From: Streptomyces rubradiris
GTDB lineage: Bacteria > Actinomycetota > Actinomycetes > Streptomycetales > Streptomycetaceae
Length of the DNA: 64,000 bases
Assembly (NCBI RefSeq): GCF_016860525.1
Contig: NZ_BNEA01000015.1
Location: 1,178,001 to 1,242,000 of the forward strand
Direction of reading: 5' to 3'
Below the pieces are notes generated by a model that was not told where the DNA came from, made no database searches, and saw only the letters and a list, made by a program, of their open reading frames with translations. Both the position numbers and the translations under genes were made by a program. Within the stretch, counting starts at the first letter, position 1; the number at the start of each line of letters is the position of its first letter. Below are positions 1 to 8,578 of this stretch, piece after piece.

Positions 1-66
1 GAACACGCCTGGAGTTACGGCCGCAGCCTGCGCTCGCTCACCCGCCGCGAGACCGCACGTGGCTGA
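1..66 (+). CDS. 3' end of an unidentified cluster gene (partial)
   Basis: Frame 1 is open from the window edge to TGA at 64-66 and encodes 21 residues rich in Arg and Ser, ending TARG. The stop overlaps the GTG start of the next gene (59) by 8 bases, the close packing seen throughout this cluster. Too little is visible to name it; the start lies to the left of the window. Confidence 0.45.
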   Translation, partial: EHAWSYGRSLRSLTRRETARG

Positions 67-1159
67 CGCCCAGATCACCCTCACCTACAGCCGGAACATC
101 GGCGTCGTCGCCATCGCCACCGGCAAGCACTACGAATCCGCGGAGAAGGTACTGGGCGCTACCGGGTTCCGCCGGGGTGAGGCCGGGACGTACCACGTGT
201 CCGACGCGGACGAGGCAGCGGCCAAAAAAGCCCTGGCCCGCCTGGTCCAGCGTGCCCAGGCGTCCGGAATCGAGGTGACGGCCAGCAGCCGGCGGTTCAT
301 CGGGGACGCCGCCCGCGACATCGCCCGCCTCCTGCCCGGCCAGTGGAACACGCAGGTCGAGATCTACGCCCACCCGGTGTGGCAGGAAGACCTCCTCCCC
401 TATCTGTGGGACAACGGCGACCTAGCCCACGCCGTGCGGACTGCCCGGATCCCCTACGCCGCCACCCTCACCAACCGGGCCACCGCCACCATCCTGCTGC
501 TGGCCGAACGCCCCGGTCGGCTCGGCTACCTGGTCGGTGCCCTCGCTCCCGCGGCGTTCGGCGAGGTGGACGGCGATCCGCACGCCCCGCGCAGCATCAC
601 CGTGGGGCCGTTCCCCGGCCCCGCCGCACAGGCGATCACCGAGCGGTATCTGCCCGCCTACGAACAGGCCGTCCACGAGCGTCGCATCACGATGGTGGCC
701 GAGGCCCTCGGCATCATCCAGTCGGAACTGGATCCCCGGCGCGAACCGCGTACCGCCACGGGCGCCGAGGGTGCCCTGCCAGAACAGTCCAGGCAGTGCG
801 CCCCGGCAGGCGACGCCTTCCTGGACCGCGCGTGGCGCGAGTTCCTCACCGTCGTGGACCACGCCCCGGTGCTGCTGGACCGGTGCCGTCCTGCGGCCAG
901 TGCGTGGCCGCAGGACGCCGAGGCCCTCGACCAGCTCGCCGCCGCGCTCCTCGCCGCTGAACAGGTACGCGATGACCTGACCCGAGGCGTCCCGCTGTCC
1001 CGCGCCGACCACCACCAGCGCACCTGGCCGGTGATCGCGACCTGGCTCACCCACAGCGACAGCTTCCTGCGCCAGGCCCGCGCCGCGGCACCAAGCCCGC
1101 CTCCCGCGCCCGCACTCCCCGCACCCCCGCCCCGCGCCCTGCCCGCACACCGCCTTTGA
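59..1159 (+). CDS. Cluster protein, N-terminal AGF/AGY-type domain plus second shared domain
   Basis: A 366-residue protein of unknown function starting at GTG 59. Residues about 1-75 form a small domain (AEKVLGATGF, then TYHV, then a helix and GIEV) that recurs in the genes at 1179, 1625, 9445, 10181, 10936, 18822 and 27562. Residues about 110-210 (ATILLLAERPGRLGYLVGAL, later ERYLPAYEQAV) resemble the N-terminal half of the protein at 10181, where the two domains occur in the opposite order. Residues about 270-330 are helical. The tail is Pro/Ala-rich and ends AHRL. No signal peptide or membrane segment. Its position suggests a part in the same apparatus as the DUF317 and ATPase genes; this is inference. 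Confidence 0.75.
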   Translation: MADAQITLTYSRNIGVVAIATGKHYESAEKVLGATGFRRGEAGTYHVSDADEAAAKKALARLVQRAQASGIEVTASSRRFIGDAARDIARLLPGQWNTQVEIYAHPVWQEDLLPYLWDNGDLAHAVRTARIPYAATLTNRATATILLLAERPGRLGYLVGALAPAAFGEVDGDPHAPRSITVGPFPGPAAQAITERYLPAYEQAVHERRITMVAEALGIIQSELDPRREPRTATGAEGALPEQSRQCAPAGDAFLDRAWREFLTVVDHAPVLLDRCRPAASAWPQDAEALDQLAAALLAAEQVRDDLTRGVPLSRADHHQRTWPVIATWLTHSDSFLRQARAAAPSPPPAPALPAPPPRALPAHRL

Positions 1160-1178
1160 CCGTAGGAAGGCCCCCTTC

Positions 1179-1628
1179 TTGGACCCTGGCACGCACTTCG
1201 CCTTCGGCACCCACCCCGAGCACGGCTTCGTCGCCGCGTTCACCACGACCATGCCCGCCCACCTGGGCCACTGGTTCCTCACCCGCGAGCAGTTCGAGCC
1301 CGTCCCCGGCCATCCCACGCTGTTCCGGCTCACCGAGCCCGACCGTGACGGTGCGCGCCGCGCCCGCCACGCCGTCAACGACCTGCGGGCCCTGGGCTAC
1401 ACGGTGGACGCCGACCTCCGCCTCGACCCGCACCCACCGTCGCGGTCGGCACGCCCGGCCCGGCCCCACGCTCTGCCGGAGCGGCGTAACCGGCTCGCCC
1501 AGGCGGCGGCCGTGCGCTCCCCGCAGCACCGGGCCACGCCGCCCACCACCACACCCGCCACACGGCCGATTCCGCCGAAGCCCGCCTACGCCCCGACCGT
1601 GCACCTGCACACGGGACGGTCGCGATGA
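1179..1628 (+). CDS. Small cluster protein with AGF/AGY-type domain
   Basis: 149 residues, starting at TTG 1179 behind GTAGGAAGG (1162-1170); no ATG or GTG lies as well placed. Residues about 1-85 follow the cluster's small-domain pattern: a beta-rich start, then ALGYTVDADLRLDP at the end. The remaining 60 residues are a disordered Pro/Thr/Arg-rich tail ending GRSR. The stop overlaps the next ATG (ATGA at 1625-1628). Function unknown. Confidence 0.65.
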   Translation: MDPGTHFAFGTHPEHGFVAAFTTTMPAHLGHWFLTREQFEPVPGHPTLFRLTEPDRDGARRARHAVNDLRALGYTVDADLRLDPHPPSRSARPARPHALPERRNRLAQAAAVRSPQHRATPPTTTPATRPIPPKPAYAPTVHLHTGRSR

Positions 1629-1966
1629 CACCCGACGACGAGACGATCCGCATCACCCGCGGGCAGGGCGGCGAGGTCGAAGTCAGCGGAAGGATCGACG
1701 CGGTGGCCAAGGAGCTGCTGCTCCGGGCCGGTTTCCTCTTCCTGCCGGCCCTGCGCGGCCGGGTCTGGGTCCGGCTGCCGTTCGACCTCGGCCGCGACTG
1801 GGAGAACAAGCACGCGACCTGGGCAGCGGACATGCTCTCCACCGCCCGCTACCACGTGCACCTCGACCCCGACCTGCGCTACACCCCACCCGACGAACCG
1901 GCCCCGCCCGCACGACCGCCGGCCATGACCGCCCAAACACCACCCAGCAGGCCACAGCGCCGCTGA
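1625..1966 (+). CDS. Small cluster protein with AGF/AGY-type domain
   Basis: 113 residues, ATG overlapping the previous stop. It is essentially one copy of the recurring domain: a beta-strand start (IRITRGQGGEVEV), AKELLLRAGFLFLP, a WVRLPF strand, a helix, and YHVHLDPDLRY. The tail is Pro-rich and ends SRPQRR. It is shorter than its relatives because it lacks an added helical domain. No enzyme motif is visible. Confidence 0.65.
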   Translation: MTPDDETIRITRGQGGEVEVSGRIDAVAKELLLRAGFLFLPALRGRVWVRLPFDLGRDWENKHATWAADMLSTARYHVHLDPDLRYTPPDEPAPPARPPAMTAQTPPSRPQRR

Positions 1967-1989
1967 AACCCTTCCTCCGGGAGAACCTG

Positions 1990-3162
1990 ATCCCTGACAC
2001 CACCCCGCCCAGCGCGGCACAACTCGCCGACCGGGCGCGGAGTTACCGGCTGCGGATGACGGTCATCGACCGCGAGACCGAGACCGCCCTCGACGCCAGC
2101 CGGGACCGCTACGGCCGCACCGTCCACCACGACGCCGCCACCGCCGCCCGGACCCGCCGAACCCAGGCCGCCCTCGCCACCTACGCCATCCATCTCGCCG
2201 AACACGGCCAGCAGCTGCTCACCGCCGCCCGCAGCGGCCTCGACCACCAGCCCCCGGCCCCGCACACCGAAGCCTGGCGTGACCTACTGGCCGCCCTCGC
2301 CACCTCCCACACCGAGATCACCCGCACCCTGACCCACCCAGCCGGACCGGGGTCAACCGAGCAACGTCAACAGCATGCTGCCGTGTGGCCGCACCTGGCC
2401 TTCTGGGCCGATTACGGCTCCATCGCGGCCGACCTCGCCGACCAGCACCATCACCCCGGCCCCGAACTGTCCGCCGAGGACAAGCACCGGTGGACCGACC
2501 AGGCCCGTGCCGCACGACGGCGGGCCGAGCTGGAGCCGATCGAGTCCTGGTACGCAGCCGACGGCCGCCTCATCACCCTCGCCTACCTGGTCCAGGACGA
2601 CACCTCCACCGTCATCGCCCTGGCCGGAGACCTGGATGCCGTATCAGGCTGGGAGGTCATCGGGCACTACGACGACGAACTGGCCGCCGGCCGGGCCCTG
2701 CCCCGCGCGGTCCCGCCCGGAGTCCTGCGCCCGGACGCCACCTCCCGCTTCAACCGGCCCGAGCCCACGCCCGAGCGCCCTGTACAGGAGCTGCTCCAGG
2801 AGGTGGTCGAGGCCCGCACCGCCAGCGAGGTCTCCGAGGCCCTGCTCACCGCCGCGCAGCCCGGCTACGAAGCCGGCCCCCTGGTCCGGCTGGAGCACCT
2901 CCTCGACACCGCGGCCCGCTTCTCCTACGCCCTGGACACCGTCCGCGGCCAGCAGATCGGCGCCCGGCTCGCCGCCCTCGGCCGGCAACTCGCCTTCCTC
3001 ACCCAGGAAGTCCACGACGCGGCAGAAGACCTCGGTGCAACCGTCGGCATCCTGCCCCCACACCGCACCCCGGCACCACCCCGCACACGGTCCCGCCCCG
3101 CAGTGAGCACCACCCCTCCCACACCACCGGCCCGCAGCACGGCCACCACCCGCCGCGCGTAG
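1990..3162 (+). CDS. Large cluster protein, helical; probable ATC start
   Basis: The frame is open from 1156, but the first 800 bases overlap two better genes. Translation most likely begins at ATC 1990, five bases after GGGAGA (1979-1984); the first in-frame ATG is 2056, with no clear ribosome binding site. About 390 residues: a helical N-terminal third, a middle beta-rich part (ESWYAADGRLITLAYLVQDD) resembling the second domain of the proteins at 59 and 10181, and a helical bundle (about residues 260-360) like those of 9445 and 10936. The tail is Pro/Thr-rich and ends TTRRA. Function unknown. Confidence 0.65.
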   Translation: MPDTTPPSAAQLADRARSYRLRMTVIDRETETALDASRDRYGRTVHHDAATAARTRRTQAALATYAIHLAEHGQQLLTAARSGLDHQPPAPHTEAWRDLLAALATSHTEITRTLTHPAGPGSTEQRQQHAAVWPHLAFWADYGSIAADLADQHHHPGPELSAEDKHRWTDQARAARRRAELEPIESWYAADGRLITLAYLVQDDTSTVIALAGDLDAVSGWEVIGHYDDELAAGRALPRAVPPGVLRPDATSRFNRPEPTPERPVQELLQEVVEARTASEVSEALLTAAQPGYEAGPLVRLEHLLDTAARFSYALDTVRGQQIGARLAALGRQLAFLTQEVHDAAEDLGATVGILPPHRTPAPPRTRSRPAVSTTPPTPPARSTATTRRA

Positions 3163-3230
3163 GCCCGACTGCGCTGCAGCGGACTCTCCCTCCCTCTGCA
3201 TTTCTACGACCTGTTCAAGGAGAATGATCC

Positions 3231-3728
3231 ATGGCTGTCCGCACGAAGTGGACCGTCGACCATGCCTGCGGCCACGAAGTCGTCCACGACCTGTCCGACC
3301 GCGCCGCCGACCGACGGGCCGGGTTCGCCCGCTGGCTCGCCGCACGGGACTGCACCGACTGCTGGAAGGCCACCCGCAGCACCGACACCGCCTCCAAGGA
3401 GGAGTGGCTCGCCGCCAAGCGCGCCGAGGAACAGCGGGCCGCCGCCGAGTGGGCCGCCCAGTTCGACATACCCCCGCTGGAAGGCCCCGAACGCGCCCTG
3501 GCCTGGGGCGAACGCTCCCGCCACCAGCTCATGACCGCAGCCCACACCGCCCTCGTCATCGAAGGCACCTGGGACGACGCCGACTGGGCGGAACTGGAAG
3601 AAAAGGCCCGCACCATCACCCGCGCCGGATGGTGGATCGACCAGCGCGACTCCGACGGCACCGACCTGCCCGAACTCCTCGACGCCGCCACCGAGCAGGA
3701 CCGCGGTACGGAGAACCCGTACCGCTAG
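3231..3728 (+). CDS. Zinc-ribbon-like hypothetical protein
   Basis: 165 residues from ATG 3231, with AAGGAGA about 8 bases upstream. The N-terminus has CGHEV near residue 13 and a CTDC pair near residue 43, a possible zinc-binding knuckle. The rest is charged and helical (KEEWLAAKRAEEQRAAAEW), followed by a Trp-rich segment. It lacks the Pro/Ala tail of its neighbours and is the last gene before a 470-base gap, so it may close the first transcription unit. Similar small proteins are common in Streptomyces accessory DNA; the function is unknown. Confidence 0.7.
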   Translation: MAVRTKWTVDHACGHEVVHDLSDRAADRRAGFARWLAARDCTDCWKATRSTDTASKEEWLAAKRAEEQRAAAEWAAQFDIPPLEGPERALAWGERSRHQLMTAAHTALVIEGTWDDADWAELEEKARTITRAGWWIDQRDSDGTDLPELLDAATEQDRGTENPYR

Positions 3729-4194
3729 TGCTCCGGCCTAGTTCGTGGCTTTCTTGGTCTGGCACACGGCTTGCCTTCAGTGATGGCTGGCTTGCGTTCG
3801 ACTCTGACGACGACATCACCGAGCGGGCCAAAAGAGCCGGGAGGTTCACGTCTACGCGGGCCAAGCGACCAGCACCTTGAGCCAGTCGTGAGCCTCGCTC
3901 CAGGTGAGCGGGTGAGCCCGTCGGGTGAGGGATGGCGGGCGTTCGTCGGCACGGCACTTCCCGACCAGACCACACCGAAACTTTAAGTAGTTTCATAGTA
4001 CTTAAAGCTTTCAATGCCACCGAGAACACTCTTTCGAGGGACGGCGGGCGCCATGCAGAACGGTCTAGTATTCCTTCCATTCTCGCCGATAGGTGAAAAT
4101 TTCACGACGGCGTGAAAACGGGGAGTCCGGTCAGGGAGACAGCATGCGAAACCAGGCCGTTTGCGCTGGTCAGGCACAGAAAGAGGGATTGAAA
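3729..4194. promoter_or_regulatory. Intergenic region with AT-rich inverted repeat (candidate operator)
   Basis: No convincing gene in 466 bases. The notable feature is a perfect 9-base inverted repeat, CTTTAAGTA at 3981-3989 and TACTTAAAG at 3999-4007, separated by 9 bases. It lies in the most AT-rich stretch of the area, about 190 bases before the DUF397 gene. It could be an operator for the XRE regulator encoded just downstream. The promoter itself cannot be assigned with confidence. Confidence 0.35.
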
Positions 4195-4428
4195 ATGAAG
4201 AGCACCCCCAATGGCATCTCCGCCGGGTCGCTGGTCGGCGCGCGATGGGTGAAGGCATCCGCGAGCGACGGCCGGGACGACTGCGTGGAACTTGCCGATC
4301 TCGGTGAAAACGTCGCGGTGCGCAATTCCCGCGACCCCGAGGGCCCTGCCCTGATCTTCACGCGCTCAGAGCTGGCCGCGTTCGTCGACGGCTCCAAGAA
4401 GGGCGAGTTCGACGTCATGACTGTCTGA
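4195..4428 (+). CDS. DUF397 domain protein
   Basis: 77 residues. ATG 4195 is chosen because AGAGGG (4182-4187) lies 7 bases upstream; TTG 4189 is too close. The sequence shows the DUF397 pattern: ARWVKASASD, DDCVELADL, VAVRNSRDPEGPALIFT, then AAFVDGSKKGEFD. In Streptomyces such proteins are usually encoded beside an XRE/DUF5753 regulator, as here, and the pair resembles the whiJ-type developmental regulators. It probably acts by binding its partner; that is family knowledge, not visible here. Confidence 0.88.
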   Translation: MKSTPNGISAGSLVGARWVKASASDGRDDCVELADLGENVAVRNSRDPEGPALIFTRSELAAFVDGSKKGEFDVMTV

Positions 4429-4522
4429 AAAAATTCGGCCATGGGTTGCGGGAGCACCATCGGACAGTCCACCCTATGGTTAACATGGACGGCAAAACGC
4501 CGTGCCGCTAAGGGAGTTGGAC

Positions 4523-5449
4523 TTGTCTCGTCATCTCGCCTCATTGCCGAATCCCGAAGGGAAAAGGCCGCGACGGCCCGCTCATCCGCTTGAACGGGCC
4601 GTCTCCGACATGCTCCAGCAGTATCGCGGCAACAAGCCTCAAGCCGAGGTTGTTGCTGCTGTTCCGGAGATCGGCTCGGTACCGACACTCAGTCGCTATG
4701 AGAACGCCGGCGTCGAGATGAAGCCCGAGAAGGTCGTAGCGCTCCTTCGTCACTATGACGCCCCGCAGAAGGATATCGACGAGGCACTAGACTGCCTGGC
4801 CCGGGCCAAGCAGTCGCCGGGCTGGAGTCCGCCAGCCGGTTCCTCCGAGGCGTTCCGGGCACTGTTTGCCATGGAGTCGCGCGCCAGAGTCATCAGGGTT
4901 TACCAAGAGTGCAATGTCCCCGGCATGCTACAGACCCGGGCCTACGCCAAGGCGCTCATGGAAGGTTTTAGTCGTACCCTTCCCGACGGCCAGCAGGGGA
5001 AGCACCAAAAAGAGCTGGCCGAGCGTCTTGAATTCCGGATGCGACGCCAAACCCTCCTCGACGGCGACAAGGCGCCGATCTACGAGGCAGTGATAGCTGA
5101 GGCTGTCCTGCTCGTACAGCGAGGTGGTGCGCGCACCCACCGGGAACAGCTTCGCCATCTGTATAACGTAGCAGAGAACAAGCCGAGTGTGCGGCTTCGC
5201 ATTTTGCGCGGCTCAGCCCCTAGTGCCGGATCGGCCCTCCACAACGCGATGACCCTGATCGCACCGTTCGACATGGAAAGGGGTCGGTTGGTTTACCTGG
5301 AGAACCGGAACCGGGGAGGCGAACTAGTCACCGACGAGGAAGAGATCGAAACCTACATGGCTTCGCTAGACGACCTCTGGGTCGATGCCTGCGATAAGAC
5401 GGAGTCCATGAAGATCCTCCAGCACTACATCAACCAACTGAGCGACTAA
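4523..5449 (+). CDS. XRE-family regulator with DUF5753 domain (WhiJ-like)
   Basis: 308 residues from TTG 4523, 6 bases after AGGGAG (4511-4516); a GTG at 4502 has no such site. Residues about 15-85 form the helix-turn-helix (VPEIGSVPTLSRYENAGVEMKPEKVVALLRHY). Residues about 105-300 are DUF5753 (MESRARVIRVYQECNVPGMLQTRAYAKALM, later LRILRGS and the acidic end LDDLWVDACDKTESMKILQH). Family members are cytoplasmic DNA-binding repressors paired with DUF397 proteins. The stop overlaps the convergent methyltransferase stop by 4 bases. Codon use is less GC-rich than the flanking cluster. Confidence 0.9.
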   Translation: MSRHLASLPNPEGKRPRRPAHPLERAVSDMLQQYRGNKPQAEVVAAVPEIGSVPTLSRYENAGVEMKPEKVVALLRHYDAPQKDIDEALDCLARAKQSPGWSPPAGSSEAFRALFAMESRARVIRVYQECNVPGMLQTRAYAKALMEGFSRTLPDGQQGKHQKELAERLEFRMRRQTLLDGDKAPIYEAVIAEAVLLVQRGGARTHREQLRHLYNVAENKPSVRLRILRGSAPSAGSALHNAMTLIAPFDMERGRLVYLENRNRGGELVTDEEEIETYMASLDDLWVDACDKTESMKILQHYINQLSD

Positions 5450-6231
5450 TTCGTCCGTTTCAAGGCCGTCTTAATGAGCGCAACGCCGCCGTACTCGATC
5501 CACTCCTTGCTTCTTTGGCGGGGACCCAGGTCACTGTCGGGATGCCAGAGGGAGACTTCCATCGGCTTCTGCTCCTCGGCCTCCAGCAGTTCAAGACCTT
5601 CGAAGAAGCGGGTCACTTCGCTCGGAGAGCGAACTCGCCCCCAGTTGCCGTCCGTGACTGCATGCATGAAGCCGGTGATCTCTGCGCGGAGGGCGGGGTC
5701 GTCGCTGGCGAGCTGCGAGACCACCATATAGCTGCCGGCGGGCAGCCGGTTGGCAACGCGGCGGATTAGTCCCCACGGATCGTCGGTGTCTGGAATGCAG
5801 TGGAGCACTGACACGAAAAGCGCCGCAACCGGCTGCCCTTCCCGAAGTAATTGCTTCACCTGGGGAGTTTCGAAAATCTTATCCGTCTCCCGCATATCCA
5901 TCTCCAGAACGGCAGTTGTCGACGGGTCCTCAGCCAGACCCATCCTTCCGTGAGCGGCCACTACAGGATCGTTGTCGATGTATACGACCTTGCATGACGG
6001 ATCTACTGCTTGCGCAACCTCGTGCACGTTTGGGCTGGTGGGCAAGCCCGATCCGTGGTCGATAAACCTGCGTACACCGCACTCCTCCGCAAGGTATCGG
6101 ACAGCGCGGACCAGAAATGCCCTGTTCACAAGAGCAAGTTCCCTGGTACTTGGCGCCAGTCGCAGTAATTCTTCGCACGCTTCGCGATCTACTTGGTAGT
6201 TGTCAGTACCACCGAGAAGGTAGTCGTACAT
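5446..6231 (-). CDS. DUF574-type SAM-dependent methyltransferase, uncertain N-terminus
   Basis: 261 residues from ATG 6231. MYDYLLGGTDNYQVDRE, FIDHGSGLPTSPNVHEVAQ and VVYIDNDPVV are hallmarks of the Streptomyces DUF574 (Methyltransf_19) family; two more copies lie at 59250 and 61111. The same frame continues upstream with ILDLSKPSVAR, normally part of this family's N-terminus, but no in-frame ATG, GTG or TTG precedes it. GAGGAGG (minus strand, 6300-6294) and an ATG at 6292 lie just upstream in another frame, so a one-base frameshift or an unusual start is possible. The substrate is unknown. The gene converges on the XRE/DUF5753 gene. Confidence 0.85.
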   Translation of the reverse strand: MYDYLLGGTDNYQVDREACEELLRLAPSTRELALVNRAFLVRAVRYLAEECGVRRFIDHGSGLPTSPNVHEVAQAVDPSCKVVYIDNDPVVAAHGRMGLAEDPSTTAVLEMDMRETDKIFETPQVKQLLREGQPVAALFVSVLHCIPDTDDPWGLIRRVANRLPAGSYMVVSQLASDDPALRAEITGFMHAVTDGNWGRVRSPSEVTRFFEGLELLEAEEQKPMEVSLWHPDSDLGPRQRSKEWIEYGGVALIKTALKRTN

Positions 6232-6449
6232 TCTCGCGACACTGGGCTTGCTGAGGTCAAGGATGAGAGGCTCCCCACGCTCCCGGCCGCATGCCTCCTC
6301 AGGAGCACAGCGGCCCTCCGAAGGTAGGGGTCACATGTTAGGAGGGTTCTCCTCACCAGGGCTACCCGCAGCCACCAACAGGCGAACCCGTTCGGAGGCA
6401 AACCTGACACCAATCTGACGAGGTGTGCTCCGGCGCACACCATCCCAGG

Positions 6450-6965
6450 TCAGATAGCATCCGACGCAGGCATATGCCAGATGCTGACGGCATTCGCCAG
6501 GGCCCGGCGCCGCAGCAGTTCGAATGCATCCGGTGTCAGTCCCATGAGCCGACTGGCTGTCAGTACCGAGCATCCGAGCCGATGCCTCAGAAGCAGTGCG
6601 TCCGCCTCTGGTGTGCGAAGGTTCCGGTACAAGACCCGAACGTTGTCTGTTCGATGCGGGCCGAGGGTCTCGGCCAGGAGGGTCCACGCGAAACCGGAGG
6701 GTGACGTGCTACGCAGGGCGACGAGCCACTGGACAGCCAGTTCTGTCAAGGCAGCACGTGCCAGATGCCGTCCGACCGATGCACTGCCGGTGATTGTTGC
6801 CGCGAACTTCGAGTAATGCGACTGATGTTCACGGTGGAAAGCCGCGTAAGCAGCCTCCGCGCACCGGCGGCGAGGATGTTGGTCACCGAGCTTGCGCAGC
6901 CAGTGATCGCTTTCCTCGTTCGTTTTCGGCCATAAATAGATGGGATGCTGCTGCAAGGTCGTCAC
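6450..6965 (-). CDS. Sigma-70 region 4-like regulatory protein
   Basis: 171 residues from GTG 6965, preceded by GGGGAA; the frame also extends to TTG 7028, which has no ribosome binding site. The C-terminal 60 residues (ADALLLRHRLGCSVLTASRL, then MGLTPDAFELLRRRALANA) resemble the helix-turn-helix of sigma factor region 4, with the alternation usually written LRYGLGLSVAETAAVMG. The N-terminal part has no recognisable sigma region 2. It may be a degenerate sigma factor or a stand-alone DNA-binding regulator. It is probably a partner of the nearby XRE/DUF397/DUF574 group. Confidence 0.55.
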   Translation of the reverse strand: MTTLQQHPIYLWPKTNEESDHWLRKLGDQHPRRRCAEAAYAAFHREHQSHYSKFAATITGSASVGRHLARAALTELAVQWLVALRSTSPSGFAWTLLAETLGPHRTDNVRVLYRNLRTPEADALLLRHRLGCSVLTASRLMGLTPDAFELLRRRALANAVSIWHMPASDAI

Positions 6966-7103
6966 CTCGTTCCCCGGTCGGCACCAAAGCGCGGCGATGG
7001 CCACGCACACGGGATTGACAGGGATCAAGTCGGCTGGCCCACAAGGGACGTCATGCTGCCGACCGCTGCAGGAGCTGGCGCAGCGGCCGGCAGGTTGCCC
7101 GGG

Positions 7104-7370
7104 TCAGCGGTAGCGGCTGACCTTGTAGAACACAAGGACGCTTCGGTCGGCACAGAGAGCAACCGAGGCGGTGAGGAGGACCGTTGTGGATACCGTCTCT
7201 GGCCTGACCAGGGACGCGACGGTCACTCCGGCCGAGAGGGCAGCTCCGAAACGAAAGCGCAGCAGAAGCACACTCTTTACAGTGGTTTGCACAGCGCGGG
7301 AAACCGGAATGGTAATCTCTGGCACCGCCGGAAGGGCGCTCGCGAGCTTTCGGCGGACGTGCTGGATCAT
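7104..7370 (-). CDS. Small hypothetical membrane protein
   Basis: 88 residues from ATG 7370, with a good GAGGAG site (7383-7378 on the minus strand) 7 bases upstream; this site is the main reason for calling it. Two hydrophobic stretches (VLLLRFRFGAALSAGVTVAS and VSTTVLLTASVAL) could be membrane segments, and the N-terminus is basic (MIQHVRRK). No family recognised. Confidence 0.4.
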   Translation of the reverse strand: MIQHVRRKLASALPAVPEITIPVSRAVQTTVKSVLLLRFRFGAALSAGVTVASLVRPETVSTTVLLTASVALCADRSVLVFYKVSRYR

Positions 7371-8030
7371 GCGCTAACTCCTCAGGTCGAGTGCTGGTCC
7401 GGCGCGGACACGCGGGGCTCCGAGGCTGACGCCAACCAAACTCGGGGCCCCGTTCCGTGCCTGTCTGGAGACTAGCGGCAGCGCGCGACCAGCAAGACGC
7501 GATGGCCCTGTGAAAGCGGAGCGGGGAACTCCTCATGCACATCACGCCTGGATCGAGGAGATGCAACCTCTTCGATCACGAGCAAAAAATGGCGCGCAAA
7601 GAAGAAAAAAACCGAACGCCTCCGGTCTGAAAATCGGCGTGCCGCTCTGAAAGTCATCTCGCGTCACCTCGGCCCTCTTCACTCTTCCGGGTTAATACTG
7701 ACGAGTAGAAGTGGCAGGCCGACTGCGCCAGTGGCGGCACCGAATAGGGCGCAGGGTCTGAAGTCCTGGCGTCCACCTGGCGGTCGTTCCACGCCCGCGC
7801 GGTCTCGGGATCCGGTTCCCTTGTGCACCGCGCTGCAGGGCAAAGCGGTGGTCACCCCTGCTGGTGACGTCCGGTCGATTGAGCAGGTACCCGCGCTGCG
7901 CTGCTATCGGCCGCCTTACCGATGCTTCGAGCGGACGGAACATAGCCGAGGATCGCCGGTTAGCCAAACCGGCGATCCTGCGGACCATTGATCCTCCCGC
8001 CGTTACACGCACCGCGTGGAAGGATCCGCT
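7371..8030. other. 660-base gap before the second half of the cluster
   Basis: No reading frame here has a ribosome binding site and convincing codon use. A mildly AT-rich patch (7580-7700) could hold promoters. The hairpin repeat at 7941-7979 lies near its end, about 50 bases before the first gene of the downstream cluster, so it may be a terminator or a recombination site bordering the cluster. Confidence 0.4.
7941..7979. repeat. Dispersed hairpin repeat, copy A
   Basis: CATAGCCGAG is followed by a perfect 13-base-pair stem (7949-7961 with 7967-7979) around the 5-base loop AGCCA. The same core, ATCGCCGGTTAGCCAAACCG, occurs at 31392 and 48072, each preceded by CATAGC. A CATTGAT follows shortly after copies A and B. 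Confidence 0.8.
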
Positions 8031-8471
8031 TTGCTCCCACCGCCCTGGACCCCGCCGTCCACCCCAGCCTTCGCGCCGACACCCGACCCGCTCACGCCCG
8101 CCCGGGACATCACCCACGAGCACTTCGAGGCCGGTGACCAGATCATGGTCATCAAGGGCGTCGCCGGCGGTCGGCTATGCGGGGACGCGATGCGGGTTGT
8201 CGCCCCGTCCTGGCACACCCCGACCGACGAGGACGGGTGGCGGCTGCGCGATCCCAACGGCGGTGCCCAGACGTTCATCACCGCCCACCCCCGCTACCTG
8301 GTGCACCTCTCGCGGCGCTGCCCGGACTGCCTGATCTTCCAGCGCGCCATGGAGGACCACCTGCTGCCGAGGTACGCCGGCCATGCCGACGCCATCATCG
8401 ACTGCGGCTGGTACACCACCACGGCCCTGGGCCAGCTCGTCCACATCGCCGACGCCCGCAGCGGCCGGTGA
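8031..8471 (+). CDS. Cluster protein with CxxC and HxR motifs, unknown function
   Basis: 146 residues from TTG 8031, 6 bases after GGAAGGA (8018-8024); the frame also has GTG 8016. A beta-rich first half (DQIMVIKGVAGGRLCGDAMR, then GWRLRDPNGGAQTFITAHPR) is followed by RRCPDC (about residue 100) and DCGWYTTTALGQLVHIADARSGR. The Cys pair could bind metal. It ends SGR like many neighbours and opens the second half of the gene cluster. Confidence 0.6.
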   Translation: MLPPPWTPPSTPAFAPTPDPLTPARDITHEHFEAGDQIMVIKGVAGGRLCGDAMRVVAPSWHTPTDEDGWRLRDPNGGAQTFITAHPRYLVHLSRRCPDCLIFQRAMEDHLLPRYAGHADAIIDCGWYTTTALGQLVHIADARSGR

Positions 8472-8578
8472 CGCTGGCCGCCCGCCGTCCCGGCCACGCC
8501 CCTGCCGTGGCGGACGTACGAACCCTGGCCGCCACCGAGCAGTACCCCCGTGCCTTCACCGGAGCCGTACCAGCATGA
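8468..8578 (+). CDS. Possible 36-residue coupled small protein
   Basis: GTG 8468 overlaps the previous stop (GTGA) and the TGA at 8576-8578 overlaps the next ATG (8575), so this frame exactly fills the gap between two cluster genes. It encodes 36 residues rich in Ala, Arg and Thr (LAARRPGHAPAVADVRTLAA). The coupled architecture is the only evidence; it may merely be a leader that carries ribosomes to the next gene. Confidence 0.3.
   Translation: MTLAARRPGHAPAVADVRTLAATEQYPRAFTGAVPA

Noticed and set aside
422..1378. Long minus-strand open frame (318 residues) opposite the first cluster genes
   Set aside because: It is the antisense shadow of GC-rich coding sequence; Gly/Arg/Val-rich composition, no ribosome binding site, no known motif.
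7051..7566. 171-residue minus-strand frame overlapping the small membrane protein
   Set aside because: Composition rich in Cys, Arg and Pro without pattern; the frame at 7104 has a better ribosome binding site.
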